NCBI GenBank assembly: GCA_947000775.1
Contig: CAMQGK010000604.1
Span: 6,006,501 to 6,070,500, forward strand
DNA from: Pterois miles
Taxonomy: Eukaryota > Chordata > Actinopteri > Perciformes > Scorpaenidae
Length of the DNA stretch: 64,000 bases
Direction: 5' to 3'
The notes under the pieces were generated by a model that was not told the origin of the DNA, did no database searches, and saw only the letters and a program-made list of their open reading frames with translations. Both the position numbers and the translations under genes were made by a program. Shown here piece by piece: positions 25,664-37,496 of the stretch. Each line of letters starts with the position of its first letter. The first letter of the stretch is position 1.

Positions 25664-27258
25664 CAGTTGTGTTCAAAATTATTCAACCCCCACAGTAGAT
25701 AAGTGTTTTTGCAAGTTTGACATTCATTTTTCATCTTGTTTATAATCACATTAAATAATGACATGTCAAATAGACAAATACAACTGAAATAACAAAAATA
25801 TTTTTTGGAATATTCCAATTAATGGCCTTTCTGTGATTACCTCATTGACAAAATTATTCAACTCCCCTAGTCCACCACTCTTAAGAACAGAGGTTTCCAT
25901 CAGGTGTTGTCAAACAGCTGATGAAAACACCTGTAGATGTGAACGGAACCCAAATGAGCAGCAATTAAGCAGATTTAAAAGGACTGTGACACATGGCTCT
26001 TCTTGGCAGTTAATGACATCTTTGCAACATGGTGAAGTCCAAGGAATGGTCAAAAAAGTTCAGAGAGGAGGTCATTTCACTTCATATATATGGATATAAA
26101 AAGATTGCAAAGAGGCTAAACATTTCAAGAGACACAATTGGGAGCATAGTCCGCAAGTTTTTAAAGCTAAAGGCACAGTGGAAACGCTACCTGGGCGTGG
26201 TAGAAAGAGGTTACTGTCTGCAACTGCTGTGCGATACCTGAGGCGAAAGGTGGAGAAAAATCCCCGGGTGACAGCTGAGGAACTACGACAGGACATGTCA
26301 AAGGGAGGTATTCAGGTTTCTGCCCAGACAATAAGACGCACACTGCGAAATGATGGCTTCCATGCAAGAACTCCCAGGCGCACAAGAAGAGTCGACTCCA
26401 GTATGCCAAAAACCATGTGGACAAACCACAAAGGTTTTGGGATACTGTTCTCTGGAGTGATGAGACCAAACTGGACCTTTTGGGCTAATGGATCAACGGT
26501 ACGTATGGAGGAGAAAGAATGATGCCTATAAAGAAAATGACCACCCTGCCTACTGTGAAGCACGGTGGGGGGTCAGTCATGCTCTGGGGTTGTTTTGCTT
26601 CTTCAGGTACAGGGAATCTTCAGCGTGTGCAAGGTATTATGAATTCAGTTCACTACCAGGAGATCTTGGATGCAAATGTCATGCAGTCAGTGACAAAGCT
26701 GAGGCTTGGGAGACGTTGGACCTTCCAACAGGACAATGATCCTAAGCATACCTCAAAATCTACCACAGCTTGGTTGCAAAAGAAGGGCTGGAAGATTCTG
26801 GAGTGGCCATCGCAATCACCAGACTTAAATCCCATTGAAAATCTCTGGTGGGACTTGAAGAAGGCAGTTGCAGCACGCAAGCCAAAAAATGTTAATGAAC
26901 TGGAGGCCTTTGGCCATGAGGAATGGGCAAAGATACCTGTGGATCGCTGCAAGAAACTTGTGTCAAACTATGCTTCACGTCTAAAGGATGTTATTGTTGC
27001 AAAAGGATGTTGTACTAAGTACTAAAGTTGTACATACCTAAGGGGTTGAATAGGGGTTATTTTGTCAACGAAGTAATCACAGAAAGGCCATTAATTGGTA
27101 TATTACAAACATTTTTGTTGTAATTTCAGTTGTATTTGTCTATTTGACATGTCATTATTTAATGTGATTATAAACAAGAAAAATGAAATGAAAAATAAAT
27201 GTCAAACTTGCAAAAACACTTATCTACTGTGGGGGTTGAATAATTTTGAACACAACTG
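25664..27258 (+). mobile_element. Tc1/mariner transposon with long inverted repeats
   Basis: Terminal inverted repeats start CAGTTGTGTTCAAAATTATT and extend for roughly 200 bp at each end. A TA dinucleotide flanks both sides (25662-25663 and 27259-27260), the target-site duplication of this superfamily. Length is about 1.6 kb, usual for fish Tc1 elements. It carries one broken transposase gene. The arms remain similar over their whole length, which suggests a fairly recent insertion. Confidence 0.93.
26029..27025 (+). pseudogene. Tc1-like transposase, frameshifted
   Basis: Would encode the cut-and-paste transposase of the surrounding element. The N-terminus (MVKSKEWSKKFREEVISLH) and its helix-turn-helix are in one frame. 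The linker with the GRGRKR nuclear-localisation-type motif is in a second frame from about 26172, and the catalytic domain is spread over further frames from about 26399. The DDE-type catalytic residues are visible: WSDET near 26455, QQDNDPKHTS near 26735 and PDLNPIENLW near 26820. Several frame changes and an in-frame stop near 26488 mean no intact protein, so the copy is non-autonomous. The last 168 codons, to TGA/TAA at 27025, remain open. Confidence 0.9.
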
Positions 27259-27436
27259 TAACTCCAGATTCAACTATTAGTGCCTGAGTTACGGACGTCT
27301 CTTTCCCAATGTAAATCTATAAGAAAATATCTTTTTGGGTCTAATGGCATCACATGATGGACACGGATGTTGTAGTACCGCCATTTGGCCACTACAAAAA
27401 TTGAATTCAATGCCCGGTGCTCTTCCTGGGGTCTTG

Positions 27437-27480
27437 GTACAGCCTCATAGAGCTGCTAGTGTGGCTGTTAGACTGGTGAC
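27437..27480 (-). repeat. Dispersed repeat, right part after insertion
   Basis: CAGCCTCATAGAGCTGCTAG continues the repeat broken at 25391; compare CAGCCTCACAAGGCTGCTAT at about 10385. Confidence 0.5.
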
Positions 27481-28183
27481 TTGTGTGTGTCTGTTAAGAT
27501 GACATTACTACATAAATCAAGTCTGATACTGTGTGAACACAGCAGTGTGACGATCTGCTTCTCTGTTTCTTTTACACATTGTGGCCACAAAGCAGCAAAT
27601 GAATCCATTTGACCTCTAAGAAAAAGAGGAACGTTGTGTTAAACTGTGCAACACTCGTCCTACATTGATAAATTGGACTTTTTTGTTGTTGTAACTGTAT
27701 TTGCTTTCCCAGGGCTGTTGAGCTAATCGACATATGATGATGATGCTTTTCCCCTTTCAACTATGAATGCCTTCACTGAGCTGTTGACCTTCTCTAATCC
27801 AGCCTGTTTTCAGTGCGAGTGGCATATGATCTTAATGCTGACTCAAAATAAATGTGTCCTTCCTTCACTTGTGCAGCAATGACAGTGAATAAAGTAGCAT
27901 TAATGTGAATAAGTGTTTGCTCTGGTGTGAAGGCGCACAGCTGGCTTTTGTGTGGCACACTGGGTTCAAAAGCGGGTTAAGAGCAGGGTAATCTGTCTGG
28001 CTGACAGCATCAAAGCGGCTGGCATCATTAATACAGTCACAGGCTGAGGCGTAGTCGCAGCGGCTCCTTCCACTGTTTGTGAAGGTTACACATGAACTTG
28101 CATGCCCGCATGTAGGTACAGGTACCTCTGTTTGTGTGTGGGCAGCAGTATGCACAAATTAGAGGAAGAAATCCAGTTAGTTA
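27481..28183. other. Intergenic, no gene seen
   Basis: Non-repetitive. The block at about 27890-28110 has balanced base composition and could be conserved, but no specific feature is recognised. Confidence 0.4.
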
Positions 28184-28678
28184 CTGTAGAATACGGCTGT
28201 CAATGAGTTCAAATATTTAATCACAATTAATTGCATTATGGTCCATAGTTAATCGCGATGGCAAACTGCAGCCCAGCAGGCAACAACAGCTGTCAGTGTG
28301 CTGACTTGACGATGACTTGCCCAATGTGATTATCGTAAAGTGGACATGTCTGTAAAGGGGAGACAGGTCAAGGGACCTCTTTGAAAATGGCCATGCCAGT
28401 TTTTCCTGACCAAAATTTAGCGTAAGTTTGGAGCTTTGTTAAGCCTCCTTTGGGACAAGCTCATATGACATATGATAGTTGGTGTCAATGGATTCATTAG
28501 GTTTTCTAGTTTCATATGACGCCATTATCTTCACTTTTATCTTCTCTCTCACTTTAAAAGTGAGCCCACTACAACCTCTGAAACCTTGATTGCATTAACA
28601 AATTAATGCCACTAATAAATTAGTGGCATTAATTTGCATTAATGCGTTGTTATTATTGCATTAACTTTGACAGCCCTA
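28184..28678 (-). mobile_element. Non-autonomous hAT-like element, copy 2 (inverted)
   Basis: The right end is TTTGACAGCCCTA at 28666-28678, followed by GTTAGGTA; GTTAGTTA precedes the likely left end, a plausible imperfect 8-bp duplication. The interior shares GGCAAACTGCAGCCCAGCAG and GCTGTCAGTGTGCTGACTTG with copy 3 and the reverse complement of copy 1. Confidence 0.6.
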
Positions 28679-29300
28679 GTTAGGTAATATTTGAAGCACT
28701 TATACTACTTTATTAAAGTAAATTTATTATCATAAAAATGTTTAACTATCACACAATAATAATAAATGTCATATTATTATCATAAAAAAGGCAGATAAAT
28801 AGTGTGTTTATTACACACTGTAAAGGTTCTAGCAGGTTCTAAGGAATACATATCTGTAGGGGACAGGGAGGACCTCTGACTGTTAATACCACATCATTAA
28901 ATTACACTCTTTTTAATACAATTATTCCTGACAGCTGTAAATGTAATGTAGAGATTGGTGCTCTGATTTTCTGTTCATTACATACTTGAAGATTAAAGTT
29001 AAGGAAATGCAAACTAAATTTCTATCTGTTACAGGACAAACGTAATTGCTTTACAATACATGTAGAAGGATATTCAAATTCATGACATGTCTCACAGTTT
29101 GGCATTAGAAAAACTGACTGGTAAAGGTGAGGATGTTATAAGGTATGGGTGCCCTTATAAAGCATGACTTAACGTATGCTCATCAACAGTTTGTATGAGA
29201 TCTTCAGAAAAGTTTTTTCTAATTTTTCGGTCGTTCTCCTGCAAATGTTCAGCAACACAAGCAATCAGTGTCCCTGCGCAACCCTCTGTAGTGTTCAGAT
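28679..29300. other. Intergenic, AT-rich, no gene seen
   Basis: AT-rich sequence without long repeats or a credible coding frame. Confidence 0.5.
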
Positions 29301-29560
29301 GAAAACCTACTTGGTGGTTTGGGTTAAAAGTATGTCTGAGCTGCGAAGTTTAGGCAACAAAACTACCTGGTTAGGTTTAGGAAAAGATTGTGGTTTGGGT
29401 CAAAATAAGTATGTCTGTTACTAAAATAACTAGGTTTGATAAATAACTTCATAAGGTGCTGCTAGTTAAGTTCCCTATGTAAGTAACCAAAGTAAGGTAT
29501 AATAAGTCATTGACCCATCCATCGACCACGACCTCCTCCCTACCCAGACTTTGTCGTTCT
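29301..29560 (-). repeat. Inverted copy of the GAGGTCGAGGTG repeat family
   Basis: GGTTTAGGAAAAGATTGTGG is followed by GACCCATCCATCGACCACGA and CCTCCTCC, the same arrangement as at 15.0-15.18 kb. Confidence 0.6.
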
Positions 29561-31370
29561 TTATATACTACCTGACTTCACCTGACTTCATTAGTGGCAG
29601 CCCTGCACGCCCTGGTTCATGGACTAAACACAAATTACAAGCATTACTTTCTAAAAGTATAAGTACGAACAGTGGATGAGAACAGCCTGAAGATGTGATG
29701 AGGATTAGTAATGCTGCTGTCACTTCATGGTATTTGGCTACTTGTAAGAGTTACATGTTTTGGATAGGAACCAGATTGTACAGATATTTTCACTCTGGGT
29801 TGTGCTTTGTTAAACATAATTTTACATTTATCAGTTTATTTTTCTTCTACTGTAATTACCTATTTATATTTGATGATACGAATGGTTTTCCTTTAAATGA
29901 GAATGTGGAGTTGTACATTTTTGAAGAACTGAAATGAACAAAAGCCAATAAACAATTTCTTCCATATACTACAGCGCAATACAACCACGACATTGTGCAC
30001 GGCAGCCATTGCTTGCTCTCGACAAACTCCCACTCTCTTACTATAACTGTAACAGCGGGTGCACTGCATTAGCTCTTGCCGGCGTGGGAATTTGAGAGTG
30101 TAAGTGAGAGAGACATTGAGAGTGCGACAGCAGATATTATGTTTAATATTTATCAGCTATTAAATTAAACAGCAGGTCGAGTGGCAGATGGAGTGGTAGC
30201 AACTAGCAAAAACATGTTAGGACAACCTACTAAAAGACTGATCTACATGAAACATTCAGGCGGGTGTAAGATATCGTTGGAAAAATAAATGACTTGATAA
30301 ATAAATGTCATTAAATTTGGCAAAAACGATATTAAAAATAAGTGTAGCCAATAATTAATTGATAAAATCTTACATAAATTGATATTTCTGTTTTAATTTG
30401 CTTCTTTATTTAGTTACAGTATCTTTGTATTAATTCCTTATTTAATTACTCTTCTGTTTAACTTTTCCTTTTATTTATTTATGTTTTTATTTTTATTAAA
30501 TTTGAAATGTATTTATTTATTTTTGCATTTATTTCTTCTATATTGATACATTTTTACATTTATTATTTATTTATCTTTGGATTTAGTTTGTACTTATTTT
30601 ATATTAATTTTTTAAACATATGTATATTTTATGTATTGATATACTTATTTCTTAATTTATTTTTGCAAGACTTTCCTTTTGCATTGCACTCCTTATTTAT
30701 TTTCCTAAACTTATTTCTGTATTATTTTCTTTATACTTTTCTTTACATATTTCTTTTTACATTTCTGTCTCATTATACAAATGAGGGGTCTGTCACTCAG
30801 CCTGTGTCATCATGGGGTCAGGGTGCTTGACTCTATGCTAGCTAGCTAACAGTGTCTATTTCTGCATATCAACCCATCTTCATTCGCGGCTCTGTCCTCC
30901 ATACCTCCCTGCTCCTGTCTAATGAACATACAACACAACTACTCCATGAACGGCCTACACGTGGCCTCTACAAATCTACAAATTAAAAATGTTTTTATGG
31001 GGCAAACACGCCTAAAAATAACATTACTTGCAAAAATTTGACTACATTATGTAGAAGTGCAGGACGATACGTTTTGTTGTGTGAGATAAAACAAAACTGG
31101 AAACATCAAAATGAATAGTTTTGAAAGCAATCTGAGCCGCTACATTTTTAACTTGATAAAAACAACAACAACAACAAAGAAAAATTAAATTTAGGTCCGT
31201 TGCTGTTTGACGTTCTGGATGTTCGACAGACTAAAGTGTTTCATCTAACAGCAAACACGATGGATTTGAGTCATTTGCTAGATTTGTATTCAAGCCTATT
31301 TACATAAAAATAAAGAGATACCAGTGTGTGTGTGTGTGTCTGCATGCATATAGAGGGTCACGTCAACATC
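29561..31370. other. Intergenic, AT-rich, with a T-rich low-complexity stretch
   Basis: No gene. Positions 30400-30780 are dominated by TTTATTTAT-type words, so the hydrophobic open frame there is a composition artefact. A short GT run lies near 31323. Confidence 0.6.
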
Positions 31371-32560
31371 TCATTTATGTAATGGCTCCGCATTTATCGC
31401 ACCCTGACATGACTGACAGGTGGAAATGACATCACTAACATTTAAATTGTTGTCCTTCTCTCTGCAGAGTAATACATCCTAAGTGATGCATATTCCACCA
31501 ACAAGCTATTTCTACACTCATCTACACCATCTTTACTCCACCTTTTTCAAACACACACACACACACACACACACACATTCATGTGCTTTAATCCCCCTCT
31601 CACTTTCTGTGTTTCATTTTACTGTCCCCACAACCTCACAGTGTCGCTGCGCTATCCAATTGGCATAATTGAGCCGGGTCAGATGATAAAGAGACCTATA
31701 ACAATCAATGCAGGTGAAATAAAAAACAGCTCCCAGTTATTACTTTTGTCCTTTTCCGACGTCAATCAATGCCCCTCCCCTACACTCACACACATCGGTT
31801 TAACAGACTGGGACTGCTGTGTTTATTTGAGGAAATGGTTTGACATCTCAAAAGGAAGAATGGAGAGACACAAGGAGGTGAAGGCAGAAGAAGAGGAGGA
31901 CGAGGAGGAGGAGGAGGAGGAGGTTCAGCAGTATCAGAGCTGAGACAGATGAGGTGTGACAGGCTGCCACTCTTCTCAGCACCTTCTCATCAGCATGACA
32001 CAGCTGTCACAGCCCTATTTCAGGAAAATTAAACAGCCTTACGGTAAACTGGCCTGCCTGGAGGGAGGGGCTGGAGGAGTGTGTGTTTGTGTGTGTGTGT
32101 GTGTGTGAGAGAAAATGAATAAGCTTGTAGTATGCAGATGGGCTTTGTCCTCCTCCTCCCCCAATCTGTCCCCCTCCTTCAAGCACCATCCTCTCCTTTT
32201 GACATGGTAATGGCTCCAAATTGATGAAGACACTTCACTCATTCAGTGACAACTCTACTGGCAAGCGACATAAACACTTCCTCCACGCCTCCTCATCCAT
32301 CACCCACAGAGCCCCTCCCTTCTGCCTGCTTGGCATTGGCTGGGCGGGAAGTTGTTTAATCAGCTAATTTGCTCTTTGGCCACCGTTAATGACCGCACCA
32401 CCTCTGGATTATCTTGTCATCCCATCCTCTTAATCAGTGGTGATGGACTACTCGTCAAACTATTAGCCTCCGTTGGCCTTTGTCAAGCTTCGCAAAGCTC
32501 ATTCGCCTGTAATTAAAACTAATCTATTGGGTCACATTTCTCCCTTTAATTGAGTTTGAT
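31371..32560. promoter_or_regulatory. Unique block with candidate distal regulatory DNA
   Basis: Two short CA/GT microsatellites (31551-31577, 32082-32107) sit in otherwise unique sequence. The part at about 32320-32560 is notable for homeodomain-type words in series: TTTAATCAGCTAATTTGC, CCGTTAATGACC, CTTAATCAG and CTGTAATTAAAAC. No coding signature. A mnx-directed enhancer is a guess from motif density and gene-desert location. Confidence 0.35.
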
Positions 32561-32567
32561 TCAGTAG

Positions 32568-33243
32568 CTTTTATACAGTGACTGAGAGACCTCAACTCTC
32601 AATACAAGCAAATGAAGAAAACACAACTCGTCAGTCGTGGTTAATGGCAAATTAATCACACATTTTTAATCAGAATCGAAATGTACCTTAAAGAAAGATT
32701 TGTCAAGTAATTAATACTTTTAACAACATGGGGGTGGGCAAATATGCTGCTTAATACTAATGTATGTATATATTTATTATTGGGAATCAATTAATAACAC
32801 AAAACAATGATATTGTCCAGAAACCCTCACAGGTACTGCAGTTATAATAAAAATATGCTCAAATCATAACATGAGAAACTGCAGCCCAACAGGCAACAAC
32901 AGCTGTCAGTGTGCTGACTTGACTATGCCCATTTTCATTCACATGTCTTGAGGTCAGAGGTCAAGGGACCCCTTTGAAAATGAATATGCCAGTTTTTCCA
33001 CACCAGAGCGCAAGTTTAGAGCGTTGTTTAACCTCATTCATGACAAGCTAGTATGACATGGTTGGTACCAATAATTCTTTAGGTTTTGTAGTTTCACATG
33101 ATGCCAGTATCTTCACTGTAGTTTTAAAACTGAGCCCAATACAATCTAAAAATCACAAGTTGCGTTAATGCATTAAAGATATTTGTGGCATTAAAACAAA
33201 TTTGCGTTAACGTGATATTATTGCATTAACTTATACAGCCCTA
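32568..33243 (-). mobile_element. Non-autonomous hAT-like element, copy 3 (inverted)
   Basis: The left end AGAGACCTCAACTCTCAATA is the reverse complement of the 24.8 kb end of copy 1. It passes through GCAGCCCAACAGGCAACAAC and ends ATACAGCCCTA at 33243. Degenerate, no transposase. Confidence 0.6.
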
Positions 33244-35195
33244 AAAATATATATTAATAAAAAAGGTGCAAATAAATGAAAGAAATAAATGCAGCACATT
33301 CACTATTCTTAGTTTGCATCTGTGTGCACTGGGTATGACTATAAACACTAGAAACTGGAGTCAAATTCCTTCTACGTGTGAATATCTTTGGCCATTAGAG
33401 CTGATTCTGATTTGTTTGCTTGTGTTTTCTTAAAATGAAGTGTGTTGAGCTTTGTCGGCCACCATATACTGTTAAATTGCTAATCTTGGTAGGAAGAGGC
33501 TAAAAAATTAGTAGTATCCTTTCTCAATAAAATGTTTATATATCTTTAAAATAAAATTAACAATACAATTATCATTATTTTTGAGTATGTTGTCATGACC
33601 CTACAAAGCCTAATTTTCATGGTAACATAGAGAGGGTGGCTAGTCCCCGTGGTTCTTTTTAATGTTATCACTATATTAAAACCTCACTGCAGCTTGTCAT
33701 TAAAGCTATTTTATTATTAGCTATTAGCATTGATTTACTGCTATTATACTTCTCCCTTTACTAAGGTTACATAATAAACTATTACACTAACAGCATTTAA
33801 GTTTTTTTTGTCTTCTGAAGCTTGTTTTCACACTATTTTATCAATTAGAGACTTTAAAGTGCACACAGACAGGAATAATTAACAAAACAAAAGGATGATG
33901 TGTGCAAAAGTTAAAGTAATGTTCTGGGATTTTCTTAATTTTAACAATATTGCCTGTTACCCCAGAATATGGGATGGCTCACCGTGTGGTTTTCTGGTGT
34001 AAATTACTGGGCATTCAGATAACATTAATAACACATTATTTGGACAGTGTGTATGCAGGCAGACTAATGGACTTATGGCATATGGGATGTATTTCTCTAC
34101 ATCAGCTAAATTGTATGACATAAAGTTTGATTGATGTAACCAGAAATGACCAATAACAGTTAAATTGTCCATTGGTACATGGTAAAGTTTATCTGTAGTT
34201 TGAGCTTCATCCTATAATTATTACTGTCAATGTGTATATTGTTTATTTTTATTTTAATGCATTTTCAAAATCGTTGTTGTCCTTTTCTTTTTGTGTTTTC
34301 ATTTAAATTATTTTTTTGTTCTTTGTCCTTTTTGAATTGGTGAGGGTTCGGTGGGAAAGGGCTTTAGGGGAAAATACCAAAATATGGAGGGACAATCATT
34401 AACAATTGTGCTTTTGCATGTTTCTCTACACCTGATGTTACTCCCAATAAATTACAGAAAAAAATGAGAATACAAATAAGCAGAGCTTTGAGTTATGAGC
34501 CGCTACCTTAGTGATCTGCTAAGCTGCCATAACAAAACCATAATTTTCACTTCAGTTGAGAGTTTATTCAAGAGCTGATTCATACCAGTTTTCTCCTAAA
34601 AAAAAAGGACACACTGAATACTTTCATTTCTTTTGAGCTTGAAAATAACAACTGAAATTAGCAGTTATGGTTAGCTTTATTTAAAGATACTGGAAAACAT
34701 CAAAACGGTTTCCTGAAGGAATGGATTCGACATCTCTATTTAAACTTTGTTGAAATAAATTAACTTCAGGTGAAAGTACAACCTTTAATAGAAGGTAGCT
34801 AACAAAAACTAAGCAGGCATCTTTCTAGTACACACTGGTATTAGATAAGGAGGGTTTTTTCTCTGTGTGTAATTTAGGTAAACTACTCTCTGTCTGAGTT
34901 TTGAGTTCAAGATTTTGTCCTGCCTGTTTAAACCATGTTTTGCTGCCTCAGCACAACCATGCAGCACTTTCACAGTAGGTGAAAGAGTTGTTATGTCTTT
35001 AAAAGAATTCATAACATCCAACTGACCTTATACGGCAAATAAAAACTATCGATCCTCCCTCCCCAACTCCCGCTTTAAAAGACTTATTGTGGAGCTCCAT
35101 TTCATCTAATCACTTGGCAAAAGAGTCCAGGGTCTAAATAAAGAAAGAATAAATAAAAAAGTCCCCGGGCCAACGTGTTGCTCTCACCTTTGCAG
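33244..35195. other. Intergenic, AT-rich, no gene seen
   Basis: No supportable gene, RNA or strong repeat. Short frames here lack domains. Confidence 0.5.
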
Positions 35196-35580
35196 ATGAA
35201 ATTACCCGAAAAGCTGTTACAAATCAATATAATCAATGCAATCAGCTAACTGACACAGGCAATCTCCTGCCAGTAAGTAAAATACCCCCGGCGGAGATCT
35301 TTCAATCTCTAGTGCCATAATTGCCCCCAAGGGCGACGTTAGGGTGTAGCATTTTGTACACTTAATTAAATTAGTGAGCTCTGTGGACAGGGTGGGTTGC
35401 CGATCTCACAGAGAACGGATAGGTCTGGCCCTGAGCCAGTAATTAAGGCAATACCTTTCCTGATTACGCCAATCCCCCTTAATGAACTCATTATGCATTT
35501 TAACCCAAACACTCCCATGAATTAATGAGCACAAAGAAAGCCCCTGGATGGAAAGAACGCCTCGATCACGAACACAAGCC
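35196..35580. promoter_or_regulatory. Candidate conserved non-coding block
   Basis: About 380 bp of unique sequence with a dense series of homeodomain-type words (CACTTAATTAAATTAG, CAGTAATTAAGG, CCCTTAATGAACTCATTATG, CCATGAATTAATGAGC) and GC-rich spacers such as CCCCCGGCGGAG. The density and absence of repeat character resemble deeply conserved developmental enhancers. Target gene unknown; mnx is the nearest developmental regulator in the window. Confidence 0.4.
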
Positions 35581-36462
35581 ATAACTCATCCACTCAACAG
35601 GGCAAACGTAATGTCCATATTTCTCCGTCTTTCAGCAGCAGCCAAGGCTAATTTGGACTTGAGTGACAGCAAAAGTTCTGGGTCTGTACACATAAAGCTT
35701 TAAAGAAATAGCATCGCTCGTCTGGGAAGTAACAACAGAAACTTTACTGGCCGACTTTACAAGGTCTCCTAGGAATCAAGTCTGTATTCACTGTACTTAG
35801 AAAACTTTTGTGCAGTAATTTTGCACAGATAAGACTACATGCTCAAACCCACACAGGATCCAAAACATATCTGTAAAATGATTTAAAGAGGCCTAGGAAC
35901 ACTGCAGGGTGGGAGCAGCTCTGTGCTGACCCATAATGCTTTGCTAATTAAATAATTCACTAATTGATTCATTGCCAAATCAATAAAGCCTGAAGATGGT
36001 TTATGATGTGAGAGCTAAAGTGTGTTTGTGGACTGGGGAAGGGTTACAAATGAAACACACCCACACCCACACAGGACCCAAACTGCCAGTGCATCCCCCT
36101 AACTGAACGATAAGCAAAAGCACAGGAAATTGGTGCTAAAATGTAGGCGAACATTGAGTTGACCTTGCGCTTGTGTTGTATGACATCATTTCAGCCCCTC
36201 ACAGGCAGCAGATAGTGAATATAAAAGGTGTGGTACAGTGTGTGTGTGTGTGTGGGCACATGTTAAACCCATAAACACAGCTCCGTCCTAGACCCAGTCC
36301 CAGGAGAGTCTGGGATTTGTAGGTGGGTCTGAGGAAGAAATCAGCTGGGATATCGTTAATTCAAGTGTAATGAATCCTTAGAGTGTTTGTGTATAAAAGG
36401 GCATATGCACTGTAAATATGTGGTACGTTATGTATATTTTATGACCGGTCATCCGTTTTCGT

Positions 36463-36476
36463 GTGTTTGTGTGTTT

Positions 36477-36542
<66 letters not shown>
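36463..36542 (+). repeat. (TG)n microsatellite
   Basis: A short GTGTGTTT variant region followed by about 30 GT units. Paired with an inverted CA run 180 bp downstream. Confidence 0.95.
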
Positions 36543-36544
<2 letters not shown>

Positions 36545-36719
36545 CTGGTAAGGTCGGAATTACCTTTGAAAGTAATTGGGACAGCAGTGAAGCGTGACAT
36601 CTCTTTGATCTGAGTGGACGTAAGGGTTGTAAATCCTGCTACATGAGCAGTTTGATATTTGTTTCCAAGGATGTATGCACAAACACACACCTACTCACAA
36701 TCACACTCTCTCACTCACT

Positions 36720-36720
<1 letters not shown>

Positions 36721-36776
<56 letters not shown>
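36721..36776 (+). repeat. (CA)n microsatellite
   Basis: About 28 uninterrupted CA units, complementary to the GT run at 36463-36542. Confidence 0.95.
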
Positions 36777-36778
<2 letters not shown>

Positions 36779-37034
36779 AGCCACCAGTTCTCAAAATACT
36801 GTCAGATGAAGGTTGTGCTCGTCTGCCACAGGAGAAGTATTTTTCATTGAATGTGAAACTGCATAACACTGATGAAAAGCTTATTTTAAAAGCTCACTGT
36901 TGACATCGTCACACCCAAATGATCCAGAAACAACACTTCATAGTAGTAAACAAGGAAGAATACACATTTTAAAGTATTTTCAAGGTACGTATGGTGCCTT
37001 TAGTGTTGCTCTTTGCCACTCTACGTGGACAAAA

Positions 37035-37440
37035 TTATGTGACCACCCCATAGACTGTGTATGGGAAGTGGATGTAGTCACCGTGACATCACCCACTGGT
37101 TTGGACTGATGTTTTGAAGCCACGATTTTGGAATTTTGGCCATCGCTATCTTGGTTTTTTGCAACTAGAAGTGACACGAGAGGGTGTAGCTAAGCACAAC
37201 CGAACGCTGAACTCATGAGCTGAAAACACACTGTGAAAGGGTTAACGTTCAAGACAAAAACACAGACAACTTCCAGACCAGACAGCGCCGTGGTAATGAC
37301 CTGTCAGTCACAAGGTAGCCCCATCCTAAAGCATACCCTGCTTTATGGTCTATTTTACTCTACATGGGTCCATAATTTACTAAATGAGCATCATGCTGTA
37401 TTGAAGAAGACTTGAAACTTCCGATTGAGACCATAAGCTC
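37035..37440 (+). repeat. Dispersed teleost repeat
   Basis: Begins CCCATAGACTGTGTATGGGA, then GTGACATCACCCACTGGTTT and TTTTGAAGCCACGATTTTGG, wording I recognise from a very common percomorph interspersed repeat. No coding capacity. Confidence 0.6.
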
Positions 37441-37496
37441 ATGTTTACAATGTTTACTGAGGTAATAAATCAAGTGAGAAGTATGGTCATTTTCTC

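Larger units (their letters stand above)
25392..27436. mobile_element. Non-autonomous element interrupted by a Tc1 transposon
   Basis: Flanked on both sides by GTACAGCC (25384-25391 and 27437-27444), which reads as an 8-bp target-site duplication. Left and right portions match the repeat at 9.3-10.25 kb (GTATAAAGAGA, GGCACATGAAGCCAAAATGG, GGTGCTCTTCCTGGGG). A complete Tc1 element sits inside at 25664-27258. No transposase of its own was seen. Confidence 0.6.

Noticed and set aside
30507..30830. Hydrophobic 107-aa frame suggesting a membrane protein
   Set aside because: T-rich low-complexity DNA encodes Phe/Leu/Ile by composition; no homology or gene structure.
31581..31943. 120-aa frame ending in an acidic run
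   Set aside because: The Glu run comes from a GAG/GAA repeat; no domain, no splice context and no neighbour support.
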